Source: Fimisoma avicola
Lineage (GTDB): Bacteria; Bacillota; Clostridia; Peptostreptococcales; Anaerovoracaceae
Direction: 5' to 3'
Length of the DNA stretch: 23,534 nt
Assembly (NCBI GenBank): GCA_018714945.1
Contig: DVMO01000128.1
Coordinates: 1 to 23,534, forward strand
Shown here: in pieces, positions 8,256 through 17,008 of the stretch
How positions within the stretch are numbered: position 1 is the first letter of the stretch
Layout: each line of letters starts with the position of its first letter
The notes under the pieces: model-generated
Database searches by the model: none
What the model saw: only the letters and a program-made list of their open reading frames with translations
What the model was told of the DNA's origin: nothing
Translations under genes and position numbers: made by a program

Positions 8256-8836
8256 TGGGAGAGTTTTTTGTACACGAGTCAAGCTATGTAGACGACCATG
8301 TAAAAATCGGAAAAGGAACTAAGATATGGCATTTCTGCCACATACAGTCCGGCGCTGAAATAGGAGAGAACTGTTCAATGGGGCAGAATGTCAATGTCTC
8401 CAATAATGTAAAGATAGGCAACGGCTGCAAACTCCAGAACAATGTTTCTGTTTATGAAGGAGTTGAAATGGAAGACTATGTTTTCTGCGGGCCGTCTATG
8501 GTGTTTACCAACGACCTGACGCCGAGAGCAAAGTATCCAAAAGGCAGTGCAGGCTATAAAAAAACTCTGCTGAAAACGGGTGCGACCGTGGGAGCCAACG
8601 CAACAATAGTGTGCGGGCATACCATAGGAAAATGGGCTATGATAGCCGCCGGGGCCGTAGTGACAAAAGATGTTAATGACCATGCCTTGATGGCAGGGGT
8701 ACCCGCAAAACAAATCGGATGGGTATGCGAGTGTGGTAATAGACTGGGGGAAGATTTGTCTTGCGAAAAGTGTGGAAGAAAGTATATTTTGGAAGAAGGA
8801 AATTTAAAGGAAGGGGAAAATGGATTTCACATATAA
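8255..8836 (+). CDS. wbpD: UDP-2-acetamido-3-amino-glucuronate N-acetyltransferase (WbpD/WlbB-type)
   Basis: A 193-residue left-handed beta-helix acetyltransferase. Hexapeptide repeats run from about residue 15 to 155, with IWHFCHIQSGAEIGENCSMG, QNNVSVYEGVEMED and the loop MVFTNDLTPRAKYP, all typical of WbpD/WlbB; the repeat domain closes with AGVPAKQIGW. The last part carries four cysteines (C158, C160, C170, C173) in a CxC...CxxC arrangement that looks like a small zinc ribbon. The reaction is acetyl-CoA-dependent acetylation of the 3-amino group of UDP-GlcNAc3NA. It sits directly after wbpA with a TAATG overlap, and 17 bases of its 3' end overlap a deacetylase-like gene. Confidence 0.92.
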   Translation: MGEFFVHESSYVDDHVKIGKGTKIWHFCHIQSGAEIGENCSMGQNVNVSNNVKIGNGCKLQNNVSVYEGVEMEDYVFCGPSMVFTNDLTPRAKYPKGSAGYKKTLLKTGATVGANATIVCGHTIGKWAMIAAGAVVTKDVNDHALMAGVPAKQIGWVCECGNRLGEDLSCEKCGRKYILEEGNLKEGENGFHI

Positions 8837-9593
8837 GGCCTATGATGGCTTGATAGGAGAGATTTTAGACAACAACTATGTGATAACCGATTATTTTAAT
8901 TACAAAAAACATAAAAAATGCGTGATATTGCGTCACGATATAGATTATGACCTTAGAAAAGCGCTTATGATATCGGAGATCGAAGCCTCCTATGGCGTAA
9001 GCTCCACATTCTTCATATTGCTCACATCAGACTTTTATAATATCTGTTCTAAGCGTTCCATCAGGGTCATCAACAAGATAAAGCAATGCGGGCACCATAT
9101 CGGCCTGCATTTTGACGAAGCTAAATACGGAATAGACGATTCCAACCGCGACGGCCAGAAACTTTCAGACCTTATAAAAAGAGAAATAGGAATTTTCTCA
9201 GATATCGTCAAGGAAGATGTCAAAGTGGTATCTATGCACAGGCCATCTGCGGGAATACTGAAACTTGAGCATGAGGGAAAATTGGATCTTGGAGATATAA
9301 TCAATTCGTACGCTCAGGAGTTTTTCAGCGGGTTCAAATACCTGTCGGACTCTCGTATGAAGTGGAAAGAAGATGTGGAAGATGTTATTTCATCAAATAA
9401 ATATGACCGTCTTCACATTCTGACTCATCCGTTCTGGTATAATGCTGATAACAAAAATCCTGACGAAATAATACAGAATTTCATAGTCAGAGCTATGTAT
9501 GACAGAAAGATAACATTAAACAGTAATATAACAAATTTAAAGGAATTTACAGGCGATGAATTTCTGAAGGATGTGAAGATCGGAGGTAAATGA
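8820..9593 (+). CDS. NodB-fold polysaccharide deacetylase-like protein
   Basis: A 257-residue protein that appears to have the carbohydrate esterase 4 (NodB) fold in a divergent form. The motif RHDIDYD (residues 38-44) would supply the catalytic base and the metal Asp. HHIGLHFDEAKYG (92-104) gives metal-binding His residues in an HxxxH pattern, and a late ILTHPFWYN (about 200-208) resembles the closing His motif. There is no signal peptide, so it is probably cytoplasmic, unlike most wall deacetylases. It lies between wbpD and wbpB and overlaps wbpD by 17 bases after a strong AAGGAAGGGG site, so a role on a sugar intermediate or lipid-linked unit of this pathway is plausible. Removing or exchanging an N-acyl group is inference. 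Confidence 0.72.
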   Translation: MDFTYKAYDGLIGEILDNNYVITDYFNYKKHKKCVILRHDIDYDLRKALMISEIEASYGVSSTFFILLTSDFYNICSKRSIRVINKIKQCGHHIGLHFDEAKYGIDDSNRDGQKLSDLIKREIGIFSDIVKEDVKVVSMHRPSAGILKLEHEGKLDLGDIINSYAQEFFSGFKYLSDSRMKWKEDVEDVISSNKYDRLHILTHPFWYNADNKNPDEIIQNFIVRAMYDRKITLNSNITNLKEFTGDEFLKDVKIGGK

Positions 9594-9596
9594 CAC

Positions 9597-10670
9597 ATGA
9601 AATACGCCCTTATAGGCTGCGGCCGGATTGCAGTAAATCACATAAAAGCCGCCCTGAACAATAAACTGGAGATCGTTGCTGTATGCGATGTGCTGCCGGA
9701 GAAGATGGAAGCACTGCTCGCCAAGTATGAACTCCAGGATGATAAAACTATCAAAAGATATACAGATTACAAGGAAATGATCAAAAACGAGAAGCCGGAG
9801 CTTGTCAGCATAGCTACCGAAAGCGGCATACACGCTGAGATAGCTCTTTTCTGTATAGATCAGGGCGTCAATGTGATCATAGAAAAACCTATGGCTATGA
9901 GCATGGAAGATGCTGATAAGATAATAGCGACGGCAGAAGCAAAAAATGTAAAAGTTTCTGCATGCCATCAGAACAGGTTCAATGTGGCTGTCCAGGAACT
10001 GAGAAAAGCTCTGGAAGCCGGACGGTTCGGCAAACTGTCCCATGGTTCCATTCATGTAAGATGGAACCGTGACCACGGATATTATGACCAGGCGTCCTGG
10101 AGAGGCACATGGGAACAGGACGGCGGAGCTCTCATGAACCAGTGCATACACGGCATAGACCTGCTGAGATGGATGATGGGAGACGAGGTAGAGGAAGTTT
10201 ACGGAGCTACCCGGCAGCAGTTCCATGATTACCTGGAGGCTGAAGATGTTGGAATGGCAGTCGTTAAGTTTAAAAACGGAGCCATCGGCACCATCGAGGG
10301 AACGACCAATGTATATCCAAAGAACCTCGAAGAGACCCTGTATATCTTTGGCGAAAACGGCACCGTCAAGATTGGCGGAACCTCTACCAACAACATTGAT
10401 GTGTGGGATTTTGCCGATGAGACAGAAGAAGATAGCAAGAACAAAGAACTGAAAGAAGCTACCAGCAATGTTTACGGAAATGGACATACCAGCTTATTTG
10501 CCGATGTCATAGACGCCATAAAGAATGACAGAAAGCCATATGTAGACGCAGTAGCGGGCAGAAATGCCCTTGAGATGGTACTGTCCCTTTACAAGAGCCA
10601 GAAGGAAGGCAAAGCTGTTAAGCTGCCTCTGACTGACTTTGCCAGTACAGATATGAAGGGTGAGTTTTAG
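9597..10670 (+). CDS. wbpB: Gfo/Idh/MocA oxidoreductase, UDP-GlcNAcA 3-dehydrogenase (WbpB-type)
   Basis: A 357-residue NAD(P)-dependent oxidoreductase. An N-terminal Rossmann start ALIGCGRIAVNH (4-15) is followed by the family EKP motif (96-98). The C-terminal catalytic domain includes HVRWNRDHGYYDQASWRGTW and GGALMNQCIHGIDLLRWMMG, matching WbpB/WlbA proteins. These oxidise C3 of UDP-GlcNAcA to a 3-keto intermediate that WbpE then aminates. The last partner, wbpE, is five genes downstream in the same operon. The gene begins three bases after the deacetylase-like gene. The long minus-strand open frame across it (9537-10487) is a shadow without family signatures. Confidence 0.92.
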   Translation: MKYALIGCGRIAVNHIKAALNNKLEIVAVCDVLPEKMEALLAKYELQDDKTIKRYTDYKEMIKNEKPELVSIATESGIHAEIALFCIDQGVNVIIEKPMAMSMEDADKIIATAEAKNVKVSACHQNRFNVAVQELRKALEAGRFGKLSHGSIHVRWNRDHGYYDQASWRGTWEQDGGALMNQCIHGIDLLRWMMGDEVEEVYGATRQQFHDYLEAEDVGMAVVKFKNGAIGTIEGTTNVYPKNLEETLYIFGENGTVKIGGTSTNNIDVWDFADETEEDSKNKELKEATSNVYGNGHTSLFADVIDAIKNDRKPYVDAVAGRNALEMVLSLYKSQKEGKAVKLPLTDFASTDMKGEF

Positions 10671-10672
10671 TA

Positions 10673-11788
10673 ATGATAATATGTCATATGACAAGCGCTC
10701 ACGACAGCGACGACATAAGGATATTGAAAAAACAGTGCGTCTCCCTTGCCAAGAATAAGGACAATAAGGTTTTTCTTGTTGCAAAGGGAGCCAGCTATGA
10801 ATATAAAAATGTTCAGATAGTCGGAATAGGTGTCCAACAGGGCGGCAGACTGAACAGGATGGTCAATGTGGGCAGAGCTGTCTATGAGAAAGCGCTGAGT
10901 CTTGATGCAGACATTTATCAGTTTCACGACCCTGAGCTCCTGCCATATGCCAAAAAATTAAAGAAGCGTGGCAAGAAAGTCATATTTGACAGCCACGAAA
11001 ACTACAAAAAACAGATAATGCAGAAGGGATATATCCCGAAACCTCTCAGGGGGCTTATCAAAGCGGCCTATTCTGTGATCGAATCCCAGGCGTGCAAGTA
11101 TCTGGACGCCGTATTATATCCGGAGGATATCAGTCCGTATGAGGGTATTGTTGAGGAATGTGTGGTCATACGCAATACTCCTATGCTGGACGAGCTCAAG
11201 CCTGAGATCTCCTATGAAGAGAGAAAGGAAAAAGTGTGCTGTGTAGGTACATTGAGCGAAGACAGGGGTATAAGAGTGTTAGTGAGAGCCTGTCATAAGG
11301 CCGGTGTAAGCCTTGTGCTGGGCGGCAGGTTTTCACCACCGTCCTTTGAGGACAGTCTGAGAAGCGAAGAGGCATTTGAAATCGTAGATTACAGAGGCAA
11401 GTGTGACAGGCAGCAGGTAAATGATATATATAACGAGTGCATGATAGGTGCCGACAACATTCTACGGGTAGGGCAGTATCCCAAGATAAGGACCCTGTCT
11501 ACAAAGGTCTATGAATATATGATAATGAAAATGCCATATTTTACTTCAGACTTTGATTTTAACAAGGAGATAATCGATAAATATCAATGCGGCGTATATA
11601 TGGACCCCGAAGATACCGATGCGGTGGCCGATGCTATAAGATTTCTTATCGACAACAAAGAAAAAAGCAGAATCATGGGAGAAAACGGCCGTAAGCTGGT
11701 TGAAGAAGAATTTAATTGGTCAGTTGATGAAAAACGGCTGTTTGACCTGTATGCCAGACTGTACAGAGAATTAAACGAGAATAAATGA
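10673..11788 (+). CDS. Family 4-like glycosyltransferase
   Basis: A 371-residue GT-B glycosyltransferase. The N-terminal half contains MTSAHDSDDIRILKKQC and IYQFHDPELLPYAKKL, and IFDSHENY, typical of a GT4 group in polysaccharide clusters. The C-terminal half has VCCVGTLSEDRGIRVLV, then LSTKVYEYMIMKMPYFTSDF, in the place of the donor-binding Glu segment. It presumably adds one sugar to the undecaprenyl-linked unit at the inner membrane face; the donor cannot be assigned. It follows wbpB by two bases and overlaps the next glycosyltransferase by four (ATGA), a coupling that suggests the two act in sequence. Confidence 0.87.
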   Translation: MIICHMTSAHDSDDIRILKKQCVSLAKNKDNKVFLVAKGASYEYKNVQIVGIGVQQGGRLNRMVNVGRAVYEKALSLDADIYQFHDPELLPYAKKLKKRGKKVIFDSHENYKKQIMQKGYIPKPLRGLIKAAYSVIESQACKYLDAVLYPEDISPYEGIVEECVVIRNTPMLDELKPEISYEERKEKVCCVGTLSEDRGIRVLVRACHKAGVSLVLGGRFSPPSFEDSLRSEEAFEIVDYRGKCDRQQVNDIYNECMIGADNILRVGQYPKIRTLSTKVYEYMIMKMPYFTSDFDFNKEIIDKYQCGVYMDPEDTDAVADAIRFLIDNKEKSRIMGENGRKLVEEEFNWSVDEKRLFDLYARLYRELNENK

Positions 11789-12936
11789 AGATTTGTCTGA
11801 TTACAAGAAATATAAATAGTGATTATAAAGGTAGTTTCGAGTTTGACCAGGCCGCTGCATTAAAAAAAAGCGGAGATGAAGTATATGTTATTTCCCTGGA
11901 CTTCAGATCAATCCGTAGAAGGAGAAAAATAGGCCTGTATTGGAATGTATATGAGGGTATAAATGTTCTCAGATGCAGTTATCCTTTAGGACGGATAAAC
12001 GCAAAAATGTTTTATGCTGCAGGAAAAATTCTGTTTGAACGGGCATATAGAGAAATGCTCAGGATGGCAGGTCATATAGACATAATCCATTCTCATTTTT
12101 TGGAACCATCGTATATAACGGCGATGGTCCTAAAAGAAAAACTTAAAGACCGGACGCCTCTCATAGTTACGGAACATTCCAGCCTGGTAAATGACGATAT
12201 TGATAAACTCAGCGGAGACATAATTTCAAAAGCAAAATATGTATATGCAAAAGCTGACAGAGTGATTGCTGTGAGTGAAGCTCTCGCAAGGAAGATAAAG
12301 AACAACTTCAAAGAAGACTGTGATGTTGTCTATAATGTACTAGATACAGATATATTCCGGCTTACAGGTAAAAAGGACATATCAGACAAAAAAGATTTTA
12401 TATTCGCAAGCGTAGGAAATCTACTGCCTAACAAGAGAATGGACATGCTGATCAGTTGTTTTTGTAAAGCGTTTAAAGATGATCGCAGCGTACTTCTCTA
12501 TATTTTCGGTGACGGACCAATGAAACAGTCTTTAAATGATCTGATTTTCCGTGAAAATGCCGAAGATAGGATTTTTCTCATGGGGAGAAAGACCAGAAAG
12601 GAAATAGCAGACTTTTATAAGAAAGCCGATGCATTTGTTCTCCTTTCTGAAAAAGAGACTTTTGGAGTGGCATATGTTGAAGCAATGGCTGCCGGACTTC
12701 CGGTAATAGCATGCCGTTCGGGCGGACCGGAAGGATTCATAACACATCAGACCGGCTTGTTGACAGAAGACAGAGAAAATGATATCATAAGCTCTTTAAG
12801 ACATATCAGACAAGACATATGGAAGTACAATTCGGAGGACATTGCAGATTATGCTAAAAAGATATGTTCTCCCGAAGTGATAGCCGGCGAACTTAATGAC
12901 ATATATGAAGATCAGCTTCAACATAAGAAAGGATGA
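11785..12936 (+). CDS. Family 4 glycosyltransferase
   Basis: A 383-residue GT4 glycosyltransferase with both GT-B domains. The N-terminal domain carries DIIHSHFLEPSYITAM and VTEHSSLVN, then the linker RVIAVSEALARKIK and VYNVLDTDIF. The C-terminal domain has ASVGNLLPNKRMDMLI, IFGDGPMKQSLNDLI and the donor-site motif SEKETFGVAYVEAMAAGLPV, with the two conserved glutamates spaced as in EX7E retaining enzymes. It probably uses one of the UDP-sugars made in this cluster, but specificity is unknown. It starts by a four-base ATGA overlap and is three bases from the polymerase-type gene. Confidence 0.92.
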   Translation: MKICLITRNINSDYKGSFEFDQAAALKKSGDEVYVISLDFRSIRRRRKIGLYWNVYEGINVLRCSYPLGRINAKMFYAAGKILFERAYREMLRMAGHIDIIHSHFLEPSYITAMVLKEKLKDRTPLIVTEHSSLVNDDIDKLSGDIISKAKYVYAKADRVIAVSEALARKIKNNFKEDCDVVYNVLDTDIFRLTGKKDISDKKDFIFASVGNLLPNKRMDMLISCFCKAFKDDRSVLLYIFGDGPMKQSLNDLIFRENAEDRIFLMGRKTRKEIADFYKKADAFVLLSEKETFGVAYVEAMAAGLPVIACRSGGPEGFITHQTGLLTEDRENDIISSLRHIRQDIWKYNSEDIADYAKKICSPEVIAGELNDIYEDQLQHKKG

Positions 12937-12939
12937 AAA

Positions 12940-14241
12940 ATGACAAAAGGAGTATATGGATTCGTTACATATCTTCTGAGTATGTGTGCAATGAATTTAA
13001 AAAAGGAAACACGGGAAAGACTGGTAGGGGGACTGTTTTTTTTCGTAGTGCTGTTCACATGGATAGATAAGACCATAGTTGAACTGTCGAGTCCTGTAAT
13101 ATATCTTTTTTCGTGTGCAGCGCCGTTTTTGGCAGTGCTGATTCTCAACGACGGCAGATTCGGCAGGATTAAGATGAACCGTATATCTGCCGTTCTGTTT
13201 ATAGCTTTTGTACTGACATTCCTGATAGGGGCGATCATGACATTGCGCATGGGATCAGTTATTTTGGCAGTTACTTATGCAGTGGCCTTCCCGTTGCTGG
13301 CTATGGTCTCATCTAAAGAAAAAGTAGGTATGATCATGAGGCGTTTATGCTGGAGTGTTACTGCCAACTTTTATATTATTATCGTTCTTTCCCTGATAGC
13401 GGCAGATCCTAATGAACAGACTCAATATTCCGGGATAATCGTTAATCCTAACACTCTGGGGTTATTCTCTTTTGTAGCCTTTATCGCATTTATATATAAC
13501 ATATACCGAAGACGGAAACTGTACGATTATGCCGGTCTGGGACTGGCTGCTATTACCGTATATATGACACAGTCAAGGACATCTCTGATCTGTGTGGTTG
13601 TCGCAACTGTGTTTATAATCATAGCGCTGCTCAAGAGCAAAGACAGATCCGCTGTAGGGATAAAACAGTTAGCGGTTGCAATACTGGCTGCTGTTGCACT
13701 TTTTTGTGCAGTATTTTACCTGTCCCCCATTTCTGAAAAGACACATGACTATATAAACACAACGCTCATACGGGATGAAGCCAGAGAAAATATAAGAGAT
13801 GTTGAAATGGAAGAAAGAAATTTTGACAGGCTTATCCAGAGTATAGAAGGTGGTAACTTTACAACCGGGAGGCTCGGCATATGGCAGATATATCTTTCGC
13901 AGACCGGGATTGCGCCAAATGGTGACGACGAGCCACTTATCGTCAATGGTGAAGAGATAAATATGAGTGCGCACAACACATATATACACCTTGCTTATTG
14001 CTTCGGACTGTTGTGTGGTGTATTCTATCTTTTGTATAATATTTCAGTAGGTATCGTTAGCATAAAACTTATGGCGAACAAGAAAAACCTGCTGTATATC
14101 ATAAACTTTATCATGGTGCTCTGCTACGGAATAGTGACCCTTGTTGAGACCAGTTACAATATAGCATCATACTTGATCTGTTTCGTCTACTGGCTAATGA
14201 CATTCACCGTCTCCTTTGCGGATTTGGACGAAGAGGAGTAA
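12940..14241 (+). CDS. wzy: O-antigen polymerase/ligase-family membrane protein (Wzy-like)
   Basis: A 433-residue multi-pass membrane protein with about ten hydrophobic segments. A long extracellular-type loop lies between about residues 268 and 345 (rich in charged residues, with EGGNFTTGRLGIWQIYLSQ), and an AHNTYIHLAYCFGL segment follows it. NPNTLGLFSFVAFIAFIYN and TQSRTSLICV in the middle, plus the loop and the following His, are the layout of the O-antigen ligase/polymerase family (PF04932). In a presumed Gram-positive with a Wzx flippase next to it, polymerase of lipid-linked repeats is the more likely role; a ligase to the wall or a protein cannot be excluded. It ends one base before the flippase start, whose AGGAG site lies in its last codons. 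Confidence 0.82.
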   Translation: MTKGVYGFVTYLLSMCAMNLKKETRERLVGGLFFFVVLFTWIDKTIVELSSPVIYLFSCAAPFLAVLILNDGRFGRIKMNRISAVLFIAFVLTFLIGAIMTLRMGSVILAVTYAVAFPLLAMVSSKEKVGMIMRRLCWSVTANFYIIIVLSLIAADPNEQTQYSGIIVNPNTLGLFSFVAFIAFIYNIYRRRKLYDYAGLGLAAITVYMTQSRTSLICVVVATVFIIIALLKSKDRSAVGIKQLAVAILAAVALFCAVFYLSPISEKTHDYINTTLIRDEARENIRDVEMEERNFDRLIQSIEGGNFTTGRLGIWQIYLSQTGIAPNGDDEPLIVNGEEINMSAHNTYIHLAYCFGLLCGVFYLLYNISVGIVSIKLMANKKNLLYIINFIMVLCYGIVTLVETSYNIASYLICFVYWLMTFTVSFADLDEEE

Positions 14242-14242
14242 T

Positions 14243-15700
14243 ATGGACAGACAAAAGCATTTCTTTACATTATTTTTGGGTACCGGACTTAATGTGATTC
14301 TTGGAATCATAACAACGCCTGTGGTTACAAGGCTGGTGAATCCTGATGTATATGGCCAGTTATCCATTTTTACACTTTACGGAAGTGTATTGCTGGTGTT
14401 TATGCTGTTCGGGCAGGATCAGGCCTATAACAGATTTTACTATGCGCAGCCTGAAAGGGAATATAAGAGGTATATTCTCGTACTTACGGCAAAATATCCA
14501 ATATTTATCAGCGTTTTAATCAGTGCGGTGATATGCGTATATTATATGTTAAGTGGCACTGAAAATAAAGTCCTGCTCATATTTGCTGTATATACCATTT
14601 CAATGGTGGTTGACAGATTTACTAACATGACTCTGAGGCTGGATATGAAGTCGGCAATGTACTCCTTTACCATGAACATGCAGAAGCTGACTTATACCTT
14701 ATTTGTTGTCATTGCGGTGTATCTTACAGATATAAGTCATATATTGATACTTACAGGATGCACTGTGCTTGCTCAGATAGTTTCCTGTGTTATCGGGATC
14801 ATAGTAGAAAGAGATATGTGGAAGCCCGGAGCTTTCATATCTAAAAAAAACTGCCATTACAACAGGGTGGTGAATTTCAGGAAGACCCTCAGATACGGAT
14901 GGCCGTTTATCTTTTCATCCCTGTGTGCATGGCTGTTTACGGGCGCCGACAAGCTGATGATACAGTTTCTCAGCAATGACACGCAGCTCGGCATATATGC
15001 GTCAGCTCTGAGCATCATAGGAATATTCAGTGTCATAACTAATACTTTTACAACTATATGGGCGCCGATGGCAGTCGAAGAATATGAAAAAAAATCAGGA
15101 AGCACGGCTTTCTTTGTCAAAGCTACGGACTATATTGCCATAGTTCTGTTTGCGGCAGGAGCCTGTGTCATACTGTTCAAAGACCTTATAGTTTTCCTGC
15201 TCGGGCCCGAATACAGAGAAGCAGTGTTCCTCATACCATTCCTGTCGTTGTATCCAGTCCTCTACACCATATCGGAGAGTACGGTTTACGGTATAAACTT
15301 TCTGCAGAAGACTCACTGGCACATAATCATAACCGGAGCGTGCGGACTTCTTAATGTCGTGCTCAATTATTTCCTGATAAACGCCATGGGGTCGCTGGGA
15401 GCTGCTGTGGCTACGGGTATAACATATACGGTATTACTGATACTCAGGACATACTTTTCCTTAAAATGTTTCCCGGTAAAATACCATCTTAAAAAGATGG
15501 CAGTTATGATAGTCCTGTATTATGTGTTTGTAATATATAACAGTTATTTCAGGATAAACTGGACAAGTGTGATAATGTTCATTATCATGGCTGTTACAGG
15601 TATCTTACTATACAGAGAGAGTATAAAAGAACTTTTAGTGATGACTTTCGATTATCTGAAGCATATCATGGGAAAGTTCAGAAAAAATAAGGAGAGATAA
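14243..15700 (+). CDS. wzx: Oligosaccharide flippase family protein (Wzx-like)
   Basis: A 485-residue MOP-superfamily exporter starting at ATG 14243, which has AGGAG just upstream; the open frame reaches back to 14216 within the polymerase gene. The N-terminus KHFFTLFLGTGLNVILGI and TPVVTRLVNPDVYGQL are standard for polysaccharide flippases, and roughly twelve to fourteen hydrophobic helices follow. FRKTLRYGWPFIFSSLCAWL and GADKLMIQFL in the middle, and YPVLYTISESTVYGINF later, are family landmarks. It should turn undecaprenyl-diphosphate-linked repeat units across the membrane for the neighbouring polymerase. Its pairing with wzy supports a Wzx/Wzy route rather than an ABC transporter, and no transporter genes occur in the window. 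Confidence 0.92.
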   Translation: MDRQKHFFTLFLGTGLNVILGIITTPVVTRLVNPDVYGQLSIFTLYGSVLLVFMLFGQDQAYNRFYYAQPEREYKRYILVLTAKYPIFISVLISAVICVYYMLSGTENKVLLIFAVYTISMVVDRFTNMTLRLDMKSAMYSFTMNMQKLTYTLFVVIAVYLTDISHILILTGCTVLAQIVSCVIGIIVERDMWKPGAFISKKNCHYNRVVNFRKTLRYGWPFIFSSLCAWLFTGADKLMIQFLSNDTQLGIYASALSIIGIFSVITNTFTTIWAPMAVEEYEKKSGSTAFFVKATDYIAIVLFAAGACVILFKDLIVFLLGPEYREAVFLIPFLSLYPVLYTISESTVYGINFLQKTHWHIIITGACGLLNVVLNYFLINAMGSLGAAVATGITYTVLLILRTYFSLKCFPVKYHLKKMAVMIVLYYVFVIYNSYFRINWTSVIMFIIMAVTGILLYRESIKELLVMTFDYLKHIMGKFRKNKER

Positions 15701-15702
15701 AA

Positions 15703-16836
15703 ATGCAATTCAGAGATTTGAAACAGCAGTATCAGGTACTGAAAAAGGACATAGATCAGGCGATGGAGAAAGTAGCGACTGACTGTAACTTTATAAGCGG
15801 CGCACAGGTGGCCGATCTTGAAAAGAAACTGGCTGAATATGTGGGAGTGAAGCACTGTGTGACATGTGCAAACGGTACCGATGCTCTTTCTATAGCAATG
15901 ATGACATGGGAAATAGGCTGTGGAGATGCAGTTTTCGTACCGGACTTTACATTTTTTTCCTCAGGTGAGATAGTATCCCACTGCGGCGCTACACCGGTGT
16001 TTGTTGATGTGGATGAAGACACATATAATATAAGCCCAGGATCTTTGGAAGCGGCCATAGAAAAAGTGATCAAAGAGGATAAGTTGACGCCGAAAGTTAT
16101 CGTGGCTGTTGATCTTTTCGGCCTGCCGGCTGATTTTACAAAAATCCGCCCGATCGCTGAAAAATATGGCCTTCTAGTGCTGGAGGACGGTGCCCAGGGT
16201 TTTGGCGGCCGCATTGGAGATAAGGTTGCGTGCAGTTTTGGAGATATTTCCACCACATCGTTTTTCCCGGCGAAACCTCTGGGATGCTACGGGGACGGCG
16301 GAGCGGTGTTCACCGACAATGATGAATGGGCGGATCTGATGCGTTCCATCCGCGTCCATGGAAAAGGCGCAATGAAATACGACAATATCCGTATCGGATT
16401 GAATTCAAGGCTTGATACGATACAGGCAGCGGTACTTTCCGTAAAGCTCAGGGCTTTTAGAGAGTATGAGCTGGATGATGTCAACAGAGCCGCAGAAAGA
16501 TATACAGAGCTTCTTTCTGATATAGTAAAGACGCCGATAATACCTGACAGATATTATTCCGGCTGGGCTCAGTATACCATACAACTGTCCGATCGAAAAA
16601 CACGAGATAGGATTCAGGCAGAGATGAAAGAAGCCGGGATACCGACCATGGTGTATTATCCTAAGCCGATGCATAAACAACTGGCATTTGGTCTGGAGGA
16701 TGACTATGGCTTTGACTGCTCAGTAACGGAGAGGCTTTGCGATACGGTACTATCCTTGCCGATGCATCCTTATCTTACTGAAGAAGATATAAAAGAAGTG
16801 ACAGACAGACTACATCATCTTTTACAAGCAAAATAA
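15703..16836 (+). CDS. wbpE: DegT/DnrJ aminotransferase, UDP-3-keto-GlcNAcA 3-aminotransferase (WbpE-type)
   Basis: A 377-residue PLP-dependent aminotransferase. FRDLKQQYQVLKKDIDQAM at the start, FISGAQVADLEKKLAEYVGV, CANGTDALSIAM, and VPDFTFFSSGE are close to WbpE/WlbC. The Asp in LEDGAQGFGG and the Lys in TSFFPAKPLGCYGDGGA serve PLP. The reaction transfers an amino group from glutamate to C3 of the keto-uronic acid made by WbpA and WbpB, and WbpD then acetylates it. It completes a four-enzyme set for UDP-GlcNAc3NAcA, although it is separated from the other three by the glycosyltransferase, wzy and wzx genes. It starts after GGAGAG and is the last gene of the operon, 34 bases before a terminator hairpin. 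Confidence 0.93.
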   Translation: MQFRDLKQQYQVLKKDIDQAMEKVATDCNFISGAQVADLEKKLAEYVGVKHCVTCANGTDALSIAMMTWEIGCGDAVFVPDFTFFSSGEIVSHCGATPVFVDVDEDTYNISPGSLEAAIEKVIKEDKLTPKVIVAVDLFGLPADFTKIRPIAEKYGLLVLEDGAQGFGGRIGDKVACSFGDISTTSFFPAKPLGCYGDGGAVFTDNDEWADLMRSIRVHGKGAMKYDNIRIGLNSRLDTIQAAVLSVKLRAFREYELDDVNRAAERYTELLSDIVKTPIIPDRYYSGWAQYTIQLSDRKTRDRIQAEMKEAGIPTMVYYPKPMHKQLAFGLEDDYGFDCSVTERLCDTVLSLPMHPYLTEEDIKEVTDRLHHLLQAK

Positions 16837-16870
16837 TAATGGTTGCAATGATGTTAAGAAAATAACATAT

Positions 16871-16908
16871 AAGCGTATAATCTGGAAAGACTATACGCTT
16901 TTGTTTTT
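16871..16908 (+). terminator. Rho-independent terminator after the polysaccharide operon
   Basis: A perfect nine-base-pair stem (AAGCGTATA at 16871-16879 with TATACGCTT at 16892-16900) encloses a 12-base loop and runs straight into TTGTTTTT. It starts 34 bases after the stop of wbpE, as expected for the end of a transcript that begins before the window. The stem is only moderately GC-rich, so partial read-through into the small ORF downstream is possible. Confidence 0.8.
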
Positions 16909-17008
16909 GAAATATCGCAGGATAAAACAAATATGAAATGGAAAATATATCGGAAGGTTAATGCTGCATATAGCAGTCATTATTCTGCCTCGTTACCGAG
17001 GACAAGAG

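Noticed and set aside
9537..10487. Long minus-strand open frame (316 codons) opposite wbpB
   Set aside because: It lies wholly within well-supported plus-strand genes, has no ribosome site or family motif, and its composition is that expected of an antisense shadow.
14216..14242. Earlier start for the flippase
   Set aside because: The nine extra residues lie within the end of the polymerase gene, while ATG 14243 has AGGAG just upstream and gives the usual flippase N-terminus.
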